Source: Lethocerus indicus
Taxonomy: Eukaryota; Arthropoda; Insecta; Hemiptera; Belostomatidae
Direction of reading: 5' to 3'
Assembly: GCA_019843655.1 (NCBI GenBank)
Contig: JACDQD010000001.1
Location: 41,077,230-41,141,229, forward strand
Length of the DNA: 64,000 nt
Part shown: positions 35,170 to 47,100 of the stretch, one piece after another
Numbering within the stretch: the stretch's first letter is position 1
How the letters are laid out: the number at the start of each line of letters is the position of its first letter
Program-made: the position numbers and the translations under genes
The notes under the pieces: generated by a model
The model's database searches: none
Seen by the model: the letters and a program-made list of their open reading frames with translations, nothing else
What the model was told of the DNA's origin: nothing

Positions 35170-35610
35170 GTCTTACTAGATATTTATCTTTTGGCCAATT
35201 CGCAAGGGATTTCACCACCTCTAACATTAAGCCGGTTTACTCTTAAGAGCGAAACAGAGCGCACGACCGATTTTGGATATTTTGTTTAATATTCCCCAAT
35301 ATTTCAATTCGGATGATTGTAGATATACCGCCTGTATTTTATAAATACCAGATAATAGGATACTTCATTTATTTTTTCCTTTTATAATGAAAAACGTGTG
35401 ATTCTGCCAGTATTTTTATCACAGTATTATTGATTACATAATCAATCGGCCTATTTACTATTTGCCTGTTGGCTAATCCGCGCCGGCCTGGAGGTTCAAA
35501 ATGGTTTGAAATATAACCACCGACTGGATTCGTGAACCAGATGCAGAACCCGTCTACTCTGGAGAGAAAAACAGAGCGCCCGACCGATTCCGTACGTTTA
35601 ATGTAGAAGC
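35170..35610 (+). repeat. Dispersed repeat family C, copy 2, partly tandem
   Basis: The core 35264-35450 matches 33222-33410. In addition its leading segment (GAAACAGAGCGCACGACCGA near 35250) recurs about 320 bp later near 35568 (AACAGAGCGCCCGACCGA), each preceded by a similar TACTCT string and a TATTTA..TTTGGC-like segment. This copy therefore seems to be one full unit plus the start of a second, or an element with short direct repeats at its ends. Confidence 0.55.
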
Positions 35611-35975
35611 CCATTAAGTGCGGGTAAAAGGGGGGGGCTACAGTAACTGGGTGAAACTACTAACGACTAGTCATTGAGGGGACAAGAGGCACGAAATGTA
35701 GCGACACAGGTTGCCGCCGTTTATTAGTCAATTGTTATTTTTTCCCTCCCCCCGGGCCAAATCGAGGAATTTCTTACAGGAAGGAGGAGTCAATTATTTA
35801 GCCCTAGCAAGCAAAAAAGCCCTCGCGTCAGCTGGAATCTCTAACCCGTCTCTTTATCGGCTCCCCGACCGTTGACGCCATACGGCGCAAAACCCCGTCT
35901 CTTTTACCAAATAAGAGCCCTAGCGCTCAAATCATTTTTAGAAAACCTCAGACTAACGTAAACGCACTGGTAAAC
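35611..35975. other. Short gene-free segment
   Basis: A G run near 35630 and GC-mixed sequence. Nothing recognisable. Confidence 0.4.
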
Positions 35976-36315
35976 GGTCGGAGGTCATTTCTCGCAATCG
36001 GCGCAAGTTCCTAAGAAGAAAGATATTCTACTCACGAGGTTTTACGATAAGAAAAAATATTACGCGGTGCTATTTTATCCTATATCCTGTTAAGTATTTC
36101 ACAAACACAAGATAAAGAAACATCGACAAGTATATTTAGGTGTAGATTTTTTAAGAACGGTCTATCAGAGAAACGAACTAGAAAGAGTTATTGAAATGCT
36201 GAGAGAGCACAATGTATATGCTATTGCGAATAATTCATTGTACTTTGTTACTCTCTCTTCGAATCTCTTACAGGCGTTAATAAATATTATTAATAATAAA
36301 GGAAAAGGTAATTAA
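35976..36315 (+). pseudogene. Possible unrecognised coding fossil with one in-frame stop
   Basis: One frame stays open from after TAA at 35971-35973 to TAA at 36313-36315, except for a single TAA at 36091-36093. The second part (73 codons) has helix-like charged stretches such as RNELERVIEMLREHN and few CpGs. I recognise no family. In AT-rich DNA of this length, on two strands, a run like this may occur by chance, so it is a weak candidate. It has no clear start codon or splice sites. Confidence 0.2.
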
Positions 36316-37477
36316 ACTTGTCGTTTAGATTCTGCCAGTACTGAGTGCTGATTTTAAATATAATTAATTTGTTTTAAGTAAACAAGAGGATGCCGGTGAT
36401 TAATGGGATTGTACGATAATCGAAGGAAGAGAAAAGTAAAAAATAAATCACCGAAGAACAAATATTCTTTAGGGTCACAGCACAATCATTTCGTGACTAG
36501 TCGTACGGACTGTGCGCATTCGAGAATATTGAAGGACGCGTCAGCAAAAATCAGCAATTACACTGTCGACTCTACAGCGCGGTCCATTATAAAGAAAACC
36601 CCCTAATCGACGCTTCAACAGTAACTTCGAATTAAAACTTAGAATTCGAAGATAAAACAAATGTAGACTCAACGGACAATGAAGATTGAAACATTAATAT
36701 TGAGTACGGCGTTATAATACGGCCAACAGATATCATCTGATATTATCAGATTACAGTAAAGCCTGAGCACAGAATCCAAACCGGTAGCAACTCAATGTAG
36801 AGTGAGTGACAAGTAAGACCTTAAGATCAATATATTAAAGTCCGTAATACGCGGAAGATAAAACTAATTTGGAAACTGATGATCTTCATTGAGTGAACTC
36901 AGCGACAAAAAAACCTGATTATCTGCCTGGTTATCCAGGCACGTCCGAGGAAAAACGAAGTAACCGAAGTCAGAAGTTAAACGTTTCGGTATTTTTTTCC
37001 ACGCCACTTGTAATATGCTCCGGGAAAAAAGAAGGCATAAAATATTCGCATTGATTTTAAAGCGATATAGTGCAGGAAACATTGTCGCTCCGAAAAGACA
37101 TTGCCGCGTATACTTCTCGGGTACGAAACGGCACCTCTCGAGGTAACTTCACGGGGAAATTCGCGAAATATACAATCGCAAATAACGTACGCGTTTTCAT
37201 CGTTAAGCTAATATCGTACGCGTTCATGCGTCCAAATAACTGCCCGGCAGTAAGATTCCCCCGCTACCGGTGACAATCGTGTTATCTCGAGCTGGCAATT
37301 TAAATTTACAAAAAGATTAAAGAAGGACGTTATCGACGGATAACGTGAAGACGATTGCGGTTAAGTGCCCGGGATTGGGGATGCAAAAACACACACACAC
37401 ACACACATACACACTTTAATAGAATACACAGAAAGGATCTCCAAAGAATGTAAACAGTTCCGCGGTGTCTCGGTCGT
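36316..37477. other. Gene-free region
   Basis: No gene was recognised. It ends near a CA microsatellite at about 37388-37412. Confidence 0.4.
37388..37412. repeat. (CA)n microsatellite
   Basis: About 25 bp of ACACAC with one interruption. Confidence 0.9.
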
Positions 37478-37731
37478 GAAAATGAATATGTTCGGTTACA
37501 ATTAAAATAAAACCCGACCCTTATCTGGGATGGATACTTAATATTGAAAATTTCCGTAAGAGAAGGTACGAAATATTTCGCTTATAACTGTAACTCAACT
37601 GAGCATTAATAACGCAGACTTAGTAGAAGATCAGCTTTTGGGTTTAATCTTAATCCAATTTAACATCGGGACAGACAGGTGACACTTTTCACAGAAGTAA
37701 TTCTCAAAGTAAGTAATTCTTTTTAAATCGA
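37478..37731 (+). repeat. Dispersed repeat family H, copy 1
   Basis: It aligns with 40544-40795: AAAATGAATAT, AAAATAAAA, CTTAATATT, AAATATTTCGCTTA, CTCAACTGA, ACAT.GGGACA, ACTTTTCA and AGTAAGTAATT.TTTTTA recur in the same order and spacing. Both copies are in the same orientation, about 3.07 kb apart. Non-coding; family unknown. Confidence 0.65.
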
Positions 37732-40319
37732 CTACTTTTTAAGGATCTCAGAGGAGTACAAACAGCGGCCTGTGTCCTATCCCCCTTCGAAGGGGACGTT
37801 AATCCTACGCTAGAATTCAAAACCGAGTAGTGCGCCAGAATACTATCGGGAACAATTATTAATTAATGCCCGTAATATAATTAAATTCTATCGATTTCGC
37901 CGGTCCGCCGGGCAATAGCCCGCGGATAATTGGATTTACCCGAGTGAATGACCGAAATTGCCGGGCTCCTAGAGTGCGGGAAAGTGGGGATTCTAAGAGC
38001 GGACGTGGGGAGGGGAAGAAGAGGAGGGAATCGATAAGGAAGATATCGGAAGGCATCGGGTTCGACTTGTCGCGCACACACGCGGACACACACGGAGAGG
38101 GGGGATGGTCAACGGGATAGCTTCCTCGGGGATCGCTCCCGGTTTCCATGGTGACCAGTCTCCAAGACACTGGTCAATGTGCCCCGCCCCACCCGCTCAT
38201 GGCCCTATATACTACCCCCTCCCCACCACCCTTTTCGGGAAGAAAAACTGCCTCCCTTTCATTCCTGCCCGGCCGACTTCACCGTCTATTTTTCCAGACT
38301 CCCGTCTAAGTCACGTACGCCGGCCGGCGACTCCTCCATAAAACCCCGCGGCGGAACTGTGGGAACGGCTCTTCCGAATTCATTTACGGAGCTTTTGGAC
38401 CGCGCCATCGGCGTTAAAATGTTTATTTTACGAAATGAGCGTGCGCGGCCCGCCAGGTTAAAAATAGCGAAGTGACGACGCTCGGAGTCGTTACTGCGGG
38501 AAAAACACGAAGGCCGCTTCGGGACGAAGGAACGAGCGCTGCCCCTCACCGCGAGCTTGGACTATATACTCTCTTTTCTATTATCATCTTTTTAACATTC
38601 GAAAATAATTAAGCGGTCGGGGCAGGTTCGACTCCGGTACGGTGATAGAAGCGATAGCTGACGCCAATACTTCATATCTTCCAAGGTTGCGGCCGCAGTA
38701 ATACTACTCGTCGATCGTACGACTGTCCAAATATTAGCATTATACAAGTTAGTACAGTTGAAAAGGCGTTATTCCCGCTTTTCCCGATTTTAATTGACTG
38801 TCAGTGTTGACCTTCTTATTTGAAAAAATAAACGTATTTCGGCCGTATTACCCGTTCGACGACGCGATAGTACGAGCCGTTCGACGAGTACGAATAGAAA
38901 CAATAAATTCCCGGCCCCGGAGTCGGGCCGACGCATTCGCTTTCCCGGAACTCATTATCAACAGATATCCGATGACGTGACCCTCCGCGATTCGTTAGAA
39001 GATCCGACCACTTATACGGCGGACACTTGCCGACTGCTAAGGACCCGAGAAAATTATGAATATTTCCCCGCACATTAACTATGTGATTCGGTGTAATACT
39101 CCTGCGCTCCTTAGGACCTTTCACTTAAGCGGATTAAGGCCCCCGTCCTTTTCCCCTTCCATAAACCTATAAATAAACCATTCTGTTCTTGGACTAGGTA
39201 AAAATTATTGTGTCAGCGATAACTGTACAAGGAAAGGGTCATTCGTCTTACCTGCGGTTCCTAAACGCTACAATAGTACAGGGGGCCATATCCGGCGACT
39301 AAGCGTTTAAGGAGGGTTTGGGTTTAAAGTTTTGTCGGACCCGGGAGGTATAAGAATCCGCCTCGAGGAAAGAAGGGAAAGCAAAACGGGAACGGACGTT
39401 AAAATTATAGCTTCCTGCTTCTTCGAGTGTTACGATCGAAACACCGCCGGGCACGGCGAATAACTGTTTATTTTTAAATAATCTTTCTACAATGAGAGGA
39501 GAGAGACCGCGGCGCCGCCATCTGAGAAACGGAGGTTGAAAAAAATCCCCATACTAAATAAACATTACTACGAATGTGGGATAGTGTTTCAGAAACAGAT
39601 TCGTAAATTCGATACGAAGCTGACGCACGTAATGACGAATACTGACGTGTACCGAAAGCATGTCTTTTCTAGAATAAAATTAAATCCTACTCGGATAATT
39701 GGACCCGAATCCGGCCGCACTACCGAAAAGACGGGAGGAGACAATCGAATTTTACAAAGTACGTCCCGGTAAACCGCGTCCCGATTAAAAAAATAATCGT
39801 TACGATCTTTTAAATATTCAATTTATCGGCCAACAGATAAGATTAAATTTGCCCGAGAAAGCGGATCTACAAATACGGGCGGACTTTTTTAAACTGAAAT
39901 AGAAAAGTAAACATTATAACGAGTATATATAAAAGGAAGAAATAGAGGGGGGCGATAAGGGAATATTAGAGAGGGAGAGGTTGGCATGACTAAAGGTCGG
40001 AAAGGCGGGCGCCGATCCTATCACAAAGCATATTTGGAGCCGGGGTCCTTAATTAACAAAAGGAGAGTTCCAGAGAGAGGGGGGACCCCTCGATTTCCGC
40101 GAATAATAAACTCGCGTGGGTATAAAAACTGGGCCGGGGGCACCAAATTCCGCTCTGTCAGGCGATCCCCAGAGTCACGCCAATTTTTACGTTTACCCTT
40201 TTAATCTACTAATAATCCTCCGGCCTTTATTTCACGGGACGGAACGCCGTTAATACGATAGAGCCGGCATAGACCACCCACCCCCACGGAAATCGCGGCG
40301 AAGAAGAACCGGCGGGAGT
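37732..40319. other. Gene-free region, locally GC-rich
   Basis: GC and CpG rise at 37880-38560, giving overlapping long frames on both strands (37859-38170 minus, 38105-38475 plus, 38286-38549 minus) with proline- and arginine-rich translations typical of chance frames in GC-rich DNA. A B-box-like GGTTCGACTCC occurs near 38626. No gene is called. Confidence 0.4.
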
Positions 40320-40422
40320 CAGAACGATCGGTCGCTCCCTTCTTGCAAAGTTTCAATAACAAAGGTTTCGCTAATTCGAGGGACTGGTTATTTAATAGGG
40401 ACTGGATCACAAAAATGAATTA
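40320..40422 (+). pseudogene. Possible second fragment of the non-LTR element
   Basis: One frame reads APFLQSFNNKGF, close to APFLQNRTNEGF at about 12586-12627 inside the reverse transcriptase fossil, and CCCTTCTTGCAAA is shared at the DNA level. Only about 40 bp match well, so it could be a small fragment of the same LINE family or coincidence. Confidence 0.3.
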
Positions 40423-40543
40423 ACTGAACGGCTTATTCATCGTCGAATTTTCTTTGACATACTTCCTCCCCACGGGTGACGGTTTAATCAGAACAAACCG
40501 TAGGAATACTAATAATCATAATGATATGCTATATTTCTCTTAT

Positions 40544-40795
40544 AAAAATGAATATTTTCAGTTAAAACTAAAATAAAAATGGATCATTTCCTGTCATAGG
40601 CGAAGCCTTAATATTAATAATTCCTGTACGAGAGTTATTTAAATATTTCGCTTAGGATTATAGCTCAACTGATTATCTATAAAGCACAAGAGCAAACTTC
40701 GGTGCATACCAAATGTTGGCTCAAATCCTAACCCGTTATAACATTAGGACAAACGGGGTGAAACTTTTCAATGATGTCTGTAAGTAATTTTTATT
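40544..40795 (+). repeat. Dispersed repeat family H, copy 2
   Basis: Counterpart of 37478-37731 with the same ordered landmarks, including AAATATTTCGCTTA and GTAAGTAATTTTTA. The two copies differ by many substitutions and small indels, so the duplication or insertions are old. Confidence 0.65.
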
Positions 40796-43700
40796 TACAT
40801 TCCTTCTTTTCTGTTTTCGGATTCAAAGACCCCTGCGATTAACGTCGGACTTGAGTTAACAAAGGATCAAACTTACCTGAATTAAGGTAGACTCCCCCCC
40901 CTTGGGCGACTCTTAGCCGGACGGCCCGTTGCCTTGTTCTCTCGGTGCTTGGGGCTTTCTGTTGTCGCGGCTTCACGAGGGCTTGACACCGTCCCAGTCG
41001 AAGCTAGGTATCGGGGAGAGAGCCAGGAGGGAGACCGGGGAGAATCTGCAACCGAAAAACGCTGTTTACGGTCAATCGGCAAAAAATTACAATCCAGACC
41101 GGTCCGGGCGGACTGATTCTGAATAAGTGAATAGAGAAATATATACATATAAAAAATATTGTTATTTTGTACTATTACGAGTGAATACAAAAAACACCTT
41201 GTTACATATATTACATCTAACGAGAACTACAACCTTAAAAACTGTTGTTCTCTAGAACGTGCAACAGTTATTTGACTTAACCTTAGTCAGTACAAACTGT
41301 TTATTTATTTAAACATTCAAACGCCAGGATTAGCCGAACTGAATTCCACAATTCTACAGCACAGTAATCTAACGCAGTTATAATTGGAATTGTAATTGTT
41401 ACACTAATAATACTGTATCACAATTATGTTATCCTCCAGGGAGGATAACGAAACTCCTCGGCCCAAAAGAGGGAGTATGGGAGAAGCTTAATGATTTCCA
41501 GTCCAATACATTTCGAACTCGAATTAGTAGAAACAGTAGTAATAATTTTACATTGTTGTCTACTACGGGAGTCCTACTTAATTACCCATTAATTCCAATT
41601 TTAAATTAAAAATAATTAATATAATGTTTAATTTGATCATCGTTATTTAATTATAAACTGTTAGCATTACAGTAACGTAAAATCAAGTTTTTTTACTTTT
41701 ATAATTTAGCGCAATTAATCTATGGGCTTTGTAATAGACGTTTTAGTTTTCCTTCTAAGAATTCTACTAGTACCGTTATCTGTTCTACGCCATTGTTCAA
41801 TAATATTTTTCTGTTATGTTTCTTTCATTTTGTACATTTTTTTAATCCACGGTTCATTGTCTCGGTCGCGGTTTTGGGTGTTCTGATATTTCGTAGCTGT
41901 GGGTCAATCCATATATCGGTGGTTTTTTATGATTTCTTGTTCGCGAGTGTTCATTTATATTCGTTCTTGTTAGTTTGTCCACGCGTTTCCTTCTATTTGA
42001 ATATACGATGGATACCTTAATCATTTAGGTAGACGTAGATTTTATTATCAATAACTACGGACACGACTTCATTTCGGGGGGCCTAAAGGACTTCAACCCC
42101 CCTCCCATCAATCCTATTGTCTGTTCCGACGGGAGATACCGACTGCTTACATACAATAAAAGATAGGGTTACAAGGGCATAGAGCCGCGAAATGGGAGGG
42201 AGTTAAACGGCTACGGAGGAAACAACAACTCCGGTAGGGTGGAATAAACGAGGGCGGTTTGGAAGAGTCGGCGAATAAAAAGCCCCCCTCCCCCTCACAA
42301 CCGCTCGGCACTCCCGCAATGGGATTTGCGCCCTACGGGCTTCACAAATAAGATAGGGGAGCAACAAGTCCTCAAACGGCTCGATTATAGTGCCGCCTCC
42401 TCGCCCCACACGAAAACACTTTTTCGGGCCCTCCCGACGATTTCGGCCGGCGTTAATCTCGTCACTCCTCTATTTTTTATTAGCCCATCATCGTCCGCGT
42501 TATATGTCCTCTCGTTCAACGGATGAGATAATAATGAAAAGAAAATCTAAAAGTACACAATATAAGGGTATTTTAACCGGGTAGATAGGAGAATGATTAT
42601 TTATTCCCTTACTATGAGGCTTTCCTTAAGCATCGATCACTGTTTTAAAGTTACAGATACTGCGTCCTCAGAAATTCATTCACGCCTCTCGACGTATCGG
42701 CCATGGATTGTATGGAGTGTGTTTAATTTACGATCTACGTCCTATCGACTCCCTAAAATCATTTCGCCCTAAGCTGAACTCGGGTGGAATTTTTGCCACT
42801 TCAATTCGAGAGTAACACTTAATCTGGACGAGGCAACGAGGGCAAACCTCCCCCCCAACACTCACAAAATTGCACTCGAGATGTCTAATGGAGAAGCCTG
42901 GAAGTTGTTTTATACTAATAAAGCTTGGATTTGAAATTCGAATACGAAACTGTTATTATTGAATATTTTCATCGCTATCTATTATAGTAATCAAAATATA
43001 ATTCAATTATACGATGAAACTTGTCTAACAGACGAGGATTGGACACTTCAAACAAACAACGAATTCTTAATTACAAAATAACTGACCAAATAATTATAGT
43101 ACATAAAATGTTTGCGGAAATACAGGTTTATAATTGCAACAAAGGAAAATAATACAGGGGATAATTGTATACCGCGGAGTCCCTTCGTGCCAGTTCAATC
43201 CATTGCGGCTTTGTCAGTATTGGTTGTACAACAATAATTGCAACTGATGGATTGGAAGGACGAAAAATGATTATGAACGTCTCGTATTCGCGCATATCCT
43301 TATATAAACTGGTAGGAAATAATGTCAATGTGCAGTCCGCCACTTTTCACATTAGAGGACAGTCATTACAGAATTTAAATCTCTAAAGAAACCTTAACGA
43401 GCATAATGGTTTCGATTAAATAAAAATGTGGACTTACTACTTCAGATTCAAAGTTCAAATAGTAATTCGTTAGCTATCTCGAGTATTAAATCCGGAACCC
43501 TTTCAATATAACGGCTTCTGTATATTTCGGTCATTTGAGAACTTTCTAAATTAAGTTCAACTGAAGGACAACACGAAAGGTACAACTTGTATTGGCCTTA
43601 GCGAGAATGTAACGCATGGCCCGCCCTTTTTGTATGTGGATATATCACCGGGACGGATGTCACCTCTCGAGGAAGGATCCCCTACTGGGCGGATGCTTAT

Positions 43701-44126
43701 ATCGGCGGTGGGGGCACTCAAGTAAATCATTAAATCATTACACAAATAATAGCGACACGCTATAGTGTCGATACGTGCGTTTATGTGCCCTGACGTTCCG
43801 GATCCGGGGGCGTCGCCCCGATTCTACGTCAATAGGAGGTGAAAATATTTCGGAAAAATATTCGCAGACGTCCCAGCACCTGTTATCAGCGAAACAGTCC
43901 TTATCTAGCTCTGCGTTCTTCCCGGGAAATACAAACTCATCTGGGTTTTTTCGGAAAAAGAAAAAATTGTTTTCTTCCAATTTATTTATTTTTTCCCCGA
44001 CCGTTTCGAAGACACGTGGGGGACTTCATGCTCCTTTCTATTTACCGAGAAGTCGCCGACACCGCGGATTCCTACTTACGGAGACTACATGGGAGAGCCG
44101 TGGATATGACCGTAATCGTTTTACGA
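40796..44126. other. Gene-free region
   Basis: A C run at about 40894-40901 and a 10-bp-stem palindrome at 41428-41449 are the only clear structures. The long plus-strand frame at 43775-44230 (151 codons) has no recognisable domain and is overlapped by another frame on the same strand. Confidence 0.4.
41428..41449. repeat. 10-bp-stem inverted repeat
   Basis: GTTATCCTCC at 41428-41437 and GGAGGATAAC at 41440-41449 with a 2-nt loop. Function unknown. Confidence 0.75.
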
Positions 44127-44168
44127 GCGTAAGCATTTTTTCCACCCGAAGAATCCGGGTGCTTACGC
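44127..44168. repeat. Nested hairpin
   Basis: An outer stem GCGTAAG (44127-44133) / CTTACGC (44162-44168) encloses an inner stem CACCCG (44143-44148) / CGGGTG (44156-44161), with a T-rich bulge on the left side only. Two stacked stems in 42 bp is more structure than expected by chance locally, but no RNA family is recognised. Confidence 0.6.
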
Positions 44169-47100
44169 GCCAAAGGGGAACGAATCGAGCCCTGTTTCTG
44201 CTCGAGTCGCCGGACTGTTTCTATTACTAGAGTGGACCAAATAATTCGCGGGAAAAGAAGAATGGGCGTAACGCGTTTCTAATAATAATCGATGTAATTC
44301 CGATATTCATTTTTTATTTATTATATTTCCGGCAAATTATTTTTACAGTCCGCGAAAAATAAAATACTCGATGGGACGAAAATGCGAAGAGCGCTGAAAA
44401 ATAAGTAAACGATTTAATAAATGACAGAATCTCGAGGCTGAAAATGTAAAATAAAATGGAGCCCGATCCACCGCCATGAATACTAATACGGGCCTTCTTG
44501 TTTGAATTCTAAATTGGCAAGTAATAAGTCCGCCCGGTACGAGTGGCCAAATATAATGAGAGCAGATCCTGAAGAAAGAAAATTGATCGGAGGGTGGAAC
44601 GTCCCCGGTAATCGGGTCCTCTAGATGGTATGAGAAAACAATCAACTCCAGATCACCTTCCAAATATTACTTAACTGTGTAATTTAAGTTTTAATATTAA
44701 GGATGCTCGTATATCGAGGACAGTTTTGTATATATTATGTCTATACAATGTATTTGTTCTTCTAAGTGCTCCTTTCATACTAATTATCCCCGTTCGACCG
44801 AATCAAATTGAAGACTCCACCGCCCATACCCATGCGTCTAAAATAAAAATCTAAAACATAATGAACGTATCGTACTGTAACGTGAGGTAAATCGATAGAA
44901 TACCACCCGATTAAAACGGATGTAAACAGCGCGCCTAATTAAGGGAGATCAAGTTCCCGGTTAATTTAATTACTAGTCCGATGTTTGTCCACTATAAATT
45001 CTATGATTTAGTAAAATTCGTCGGCCGCGAGCGGGCGGGCAAACGCGTATTTTCGATCACAATAACCCCGGGTCCGGGAAATTCGATTCGCGATCGGAAA
45101 ATGTTAATCGAAATGTTCGAGAAGGCTGAAACTCAGTCTGTGAAAATCCGTTTATCTGCCCCCACCTTCGGATAATATATTAAAACGGACCGCCCAGAAT
45201 AACCTTTCCCCTCTGAAGATTTAATTGATATTAAACGCGGGCTTTCGTTACGCGGATTTTTGATAACTTGATTATTAAGCGCACTTTAATTTTACTTCAT
45301 AAACGAAATTAACCCCGCGTGATTCAAATAAAGGTCCTTGACGGAACTGAGTTTCGAGAGCTACCGATTCGTTTGAAATATATTATCGGTTATTTGGAAT
45401 AATACGGTAGATGAATATAGGATCAGAGTTGGAAAAAATATATTTTGCGCAATGGATTTCCACAATTAAATAAAAACGTTTATTTTGTACAGAAGTGTGT
45501 AATATTGAACGGGCCCGTTGAAATCATGCGCCAATTAAGAATTTCATCACCGGCGGAACTTGCATTCAGTATTCGGCACGCATATTTACTACATTCTGAT
45601 TTCGAAATGTCCAGCTCCCAATATTGTCGTTTCGATAAGGACGACAGAAAAAAATTGGATCGTATTAAATACCGATTAAACATTTCGTCACACCAGACAA
45701 AATATATATAAGCCAAAGCTTATATAGCCAAAAAATATATATGTATATCATGTAATCGTCCAGAATATCCGCTCTATCGTTGTTATATAATTTTAATACC
45801 GTATTAGTGTAAGGCTGACCGAGATGCACGGATTCAAGTACATATTACCGGAAATCGAACAGTGTCGGGTTATATAATGAATAAATAATAACGAAACAAA
45901 GCCGTCGGGTGGGATACATAAATAGGGAGTCGGCGAAGGGGCACAAATTGAAAAGGACGGAGACGGAAAAGAATTTCCGACACATAACTATATTAAGGGC
46001 AGAGTTAGCGGGGAGGGCCGGGTGCGTTTAGGGGAATGGGAGACATGCCTCACATATAATGCTCGCGGTGCCGCTCAAAAATATTTTCCTTTAACGACCC
46101 GCCCCGAACTAATTAATAAGGCCGACTGGGATAATTTCATTATTTGAACCGTGGGGGCTATCGTGTAATTGGTCCCGTAGAAAAGGAGGGGATGTGGTGA
46201 AGGGTAGGGCGGGGAGTAGTTCCCTTTTTTGAAGAACGCTCCGTCGCGTTATATATATAAAATTAAAAAAAAGGAAAAAGAAAAAAGTCCAGCCCGATAG
46301 GAATGGGTCGGTTTCCTTTAGTTTTTCACTGAGACATTCCACCGAACATTCCGCCGTTTGACACCGGTTATCCCGTCCGCGCGTTTTACGAGGGACCGGC
46401 CTACCCTCTCCGCCCGGTTTTTGATTTTTAACCTTTTTTATTTTATTTTTTTTACCTTTTCCCCCTCCCTCCCACCAGCGTTACCTCGGCACCGTTTTCC
46501 GTGCGGCGGCGTACCTTTTGTATGTGGGCCGTCCGACGACCCGGTTACGACCGAAACCCACAACGCCCGGTCGAATATAAACGTCGGGAAAAAAAAGAAA
46601 GAAGAAGATAGTCCCCCGCGTCCCTGTTTATACCTATTTCTTGGTCTAATTAAACGCTCCCGGGATTCCGTCGAACATCTGTATCGCTCCTTTGTACTTT
46701 CCGACCTCAGAATATAAGGAATTATAAGGCAGGGATTGGGGGTTTGGCGAGCGTGTTTTTATTTGTAATTGTCAATTGCTATAACGAGATTTCCTTTACA
46801 AATATACAACAAAATATACTAGTACTTATTACTAAATAAGGACGTAATTAGGAGAACGCATGAACAATTTATTAAAGGGTGCCGCAAGGTTCAAGAATCG
46901 TATAGTTCGAGAGAATAATTTTATCGACACTATCACTCGCCTATTTGTCCTAAATCCATAAGTGATTCTCATAATTTTTTCGTCCATATTTCATCGCAGA
47001 TAGATAGTCAAATCCTACTATAGTTACTAGATGTTAGCGTCAGTAAAATTTATAAGGCAACTAAACTGGAACTTACTAGGGACTAGTTGCTCAGGGTCTG

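Noticed and set aside
43775..44230. 151-codon open frame on the plus strand, the longest in the window
   Set aside because: No domain, signal or splice context is seen. A second plus frame overlaps it at 43839-44132 and a minus frame overlaps its start. Frames of this length are expected by chance in 64 kb read six ways.
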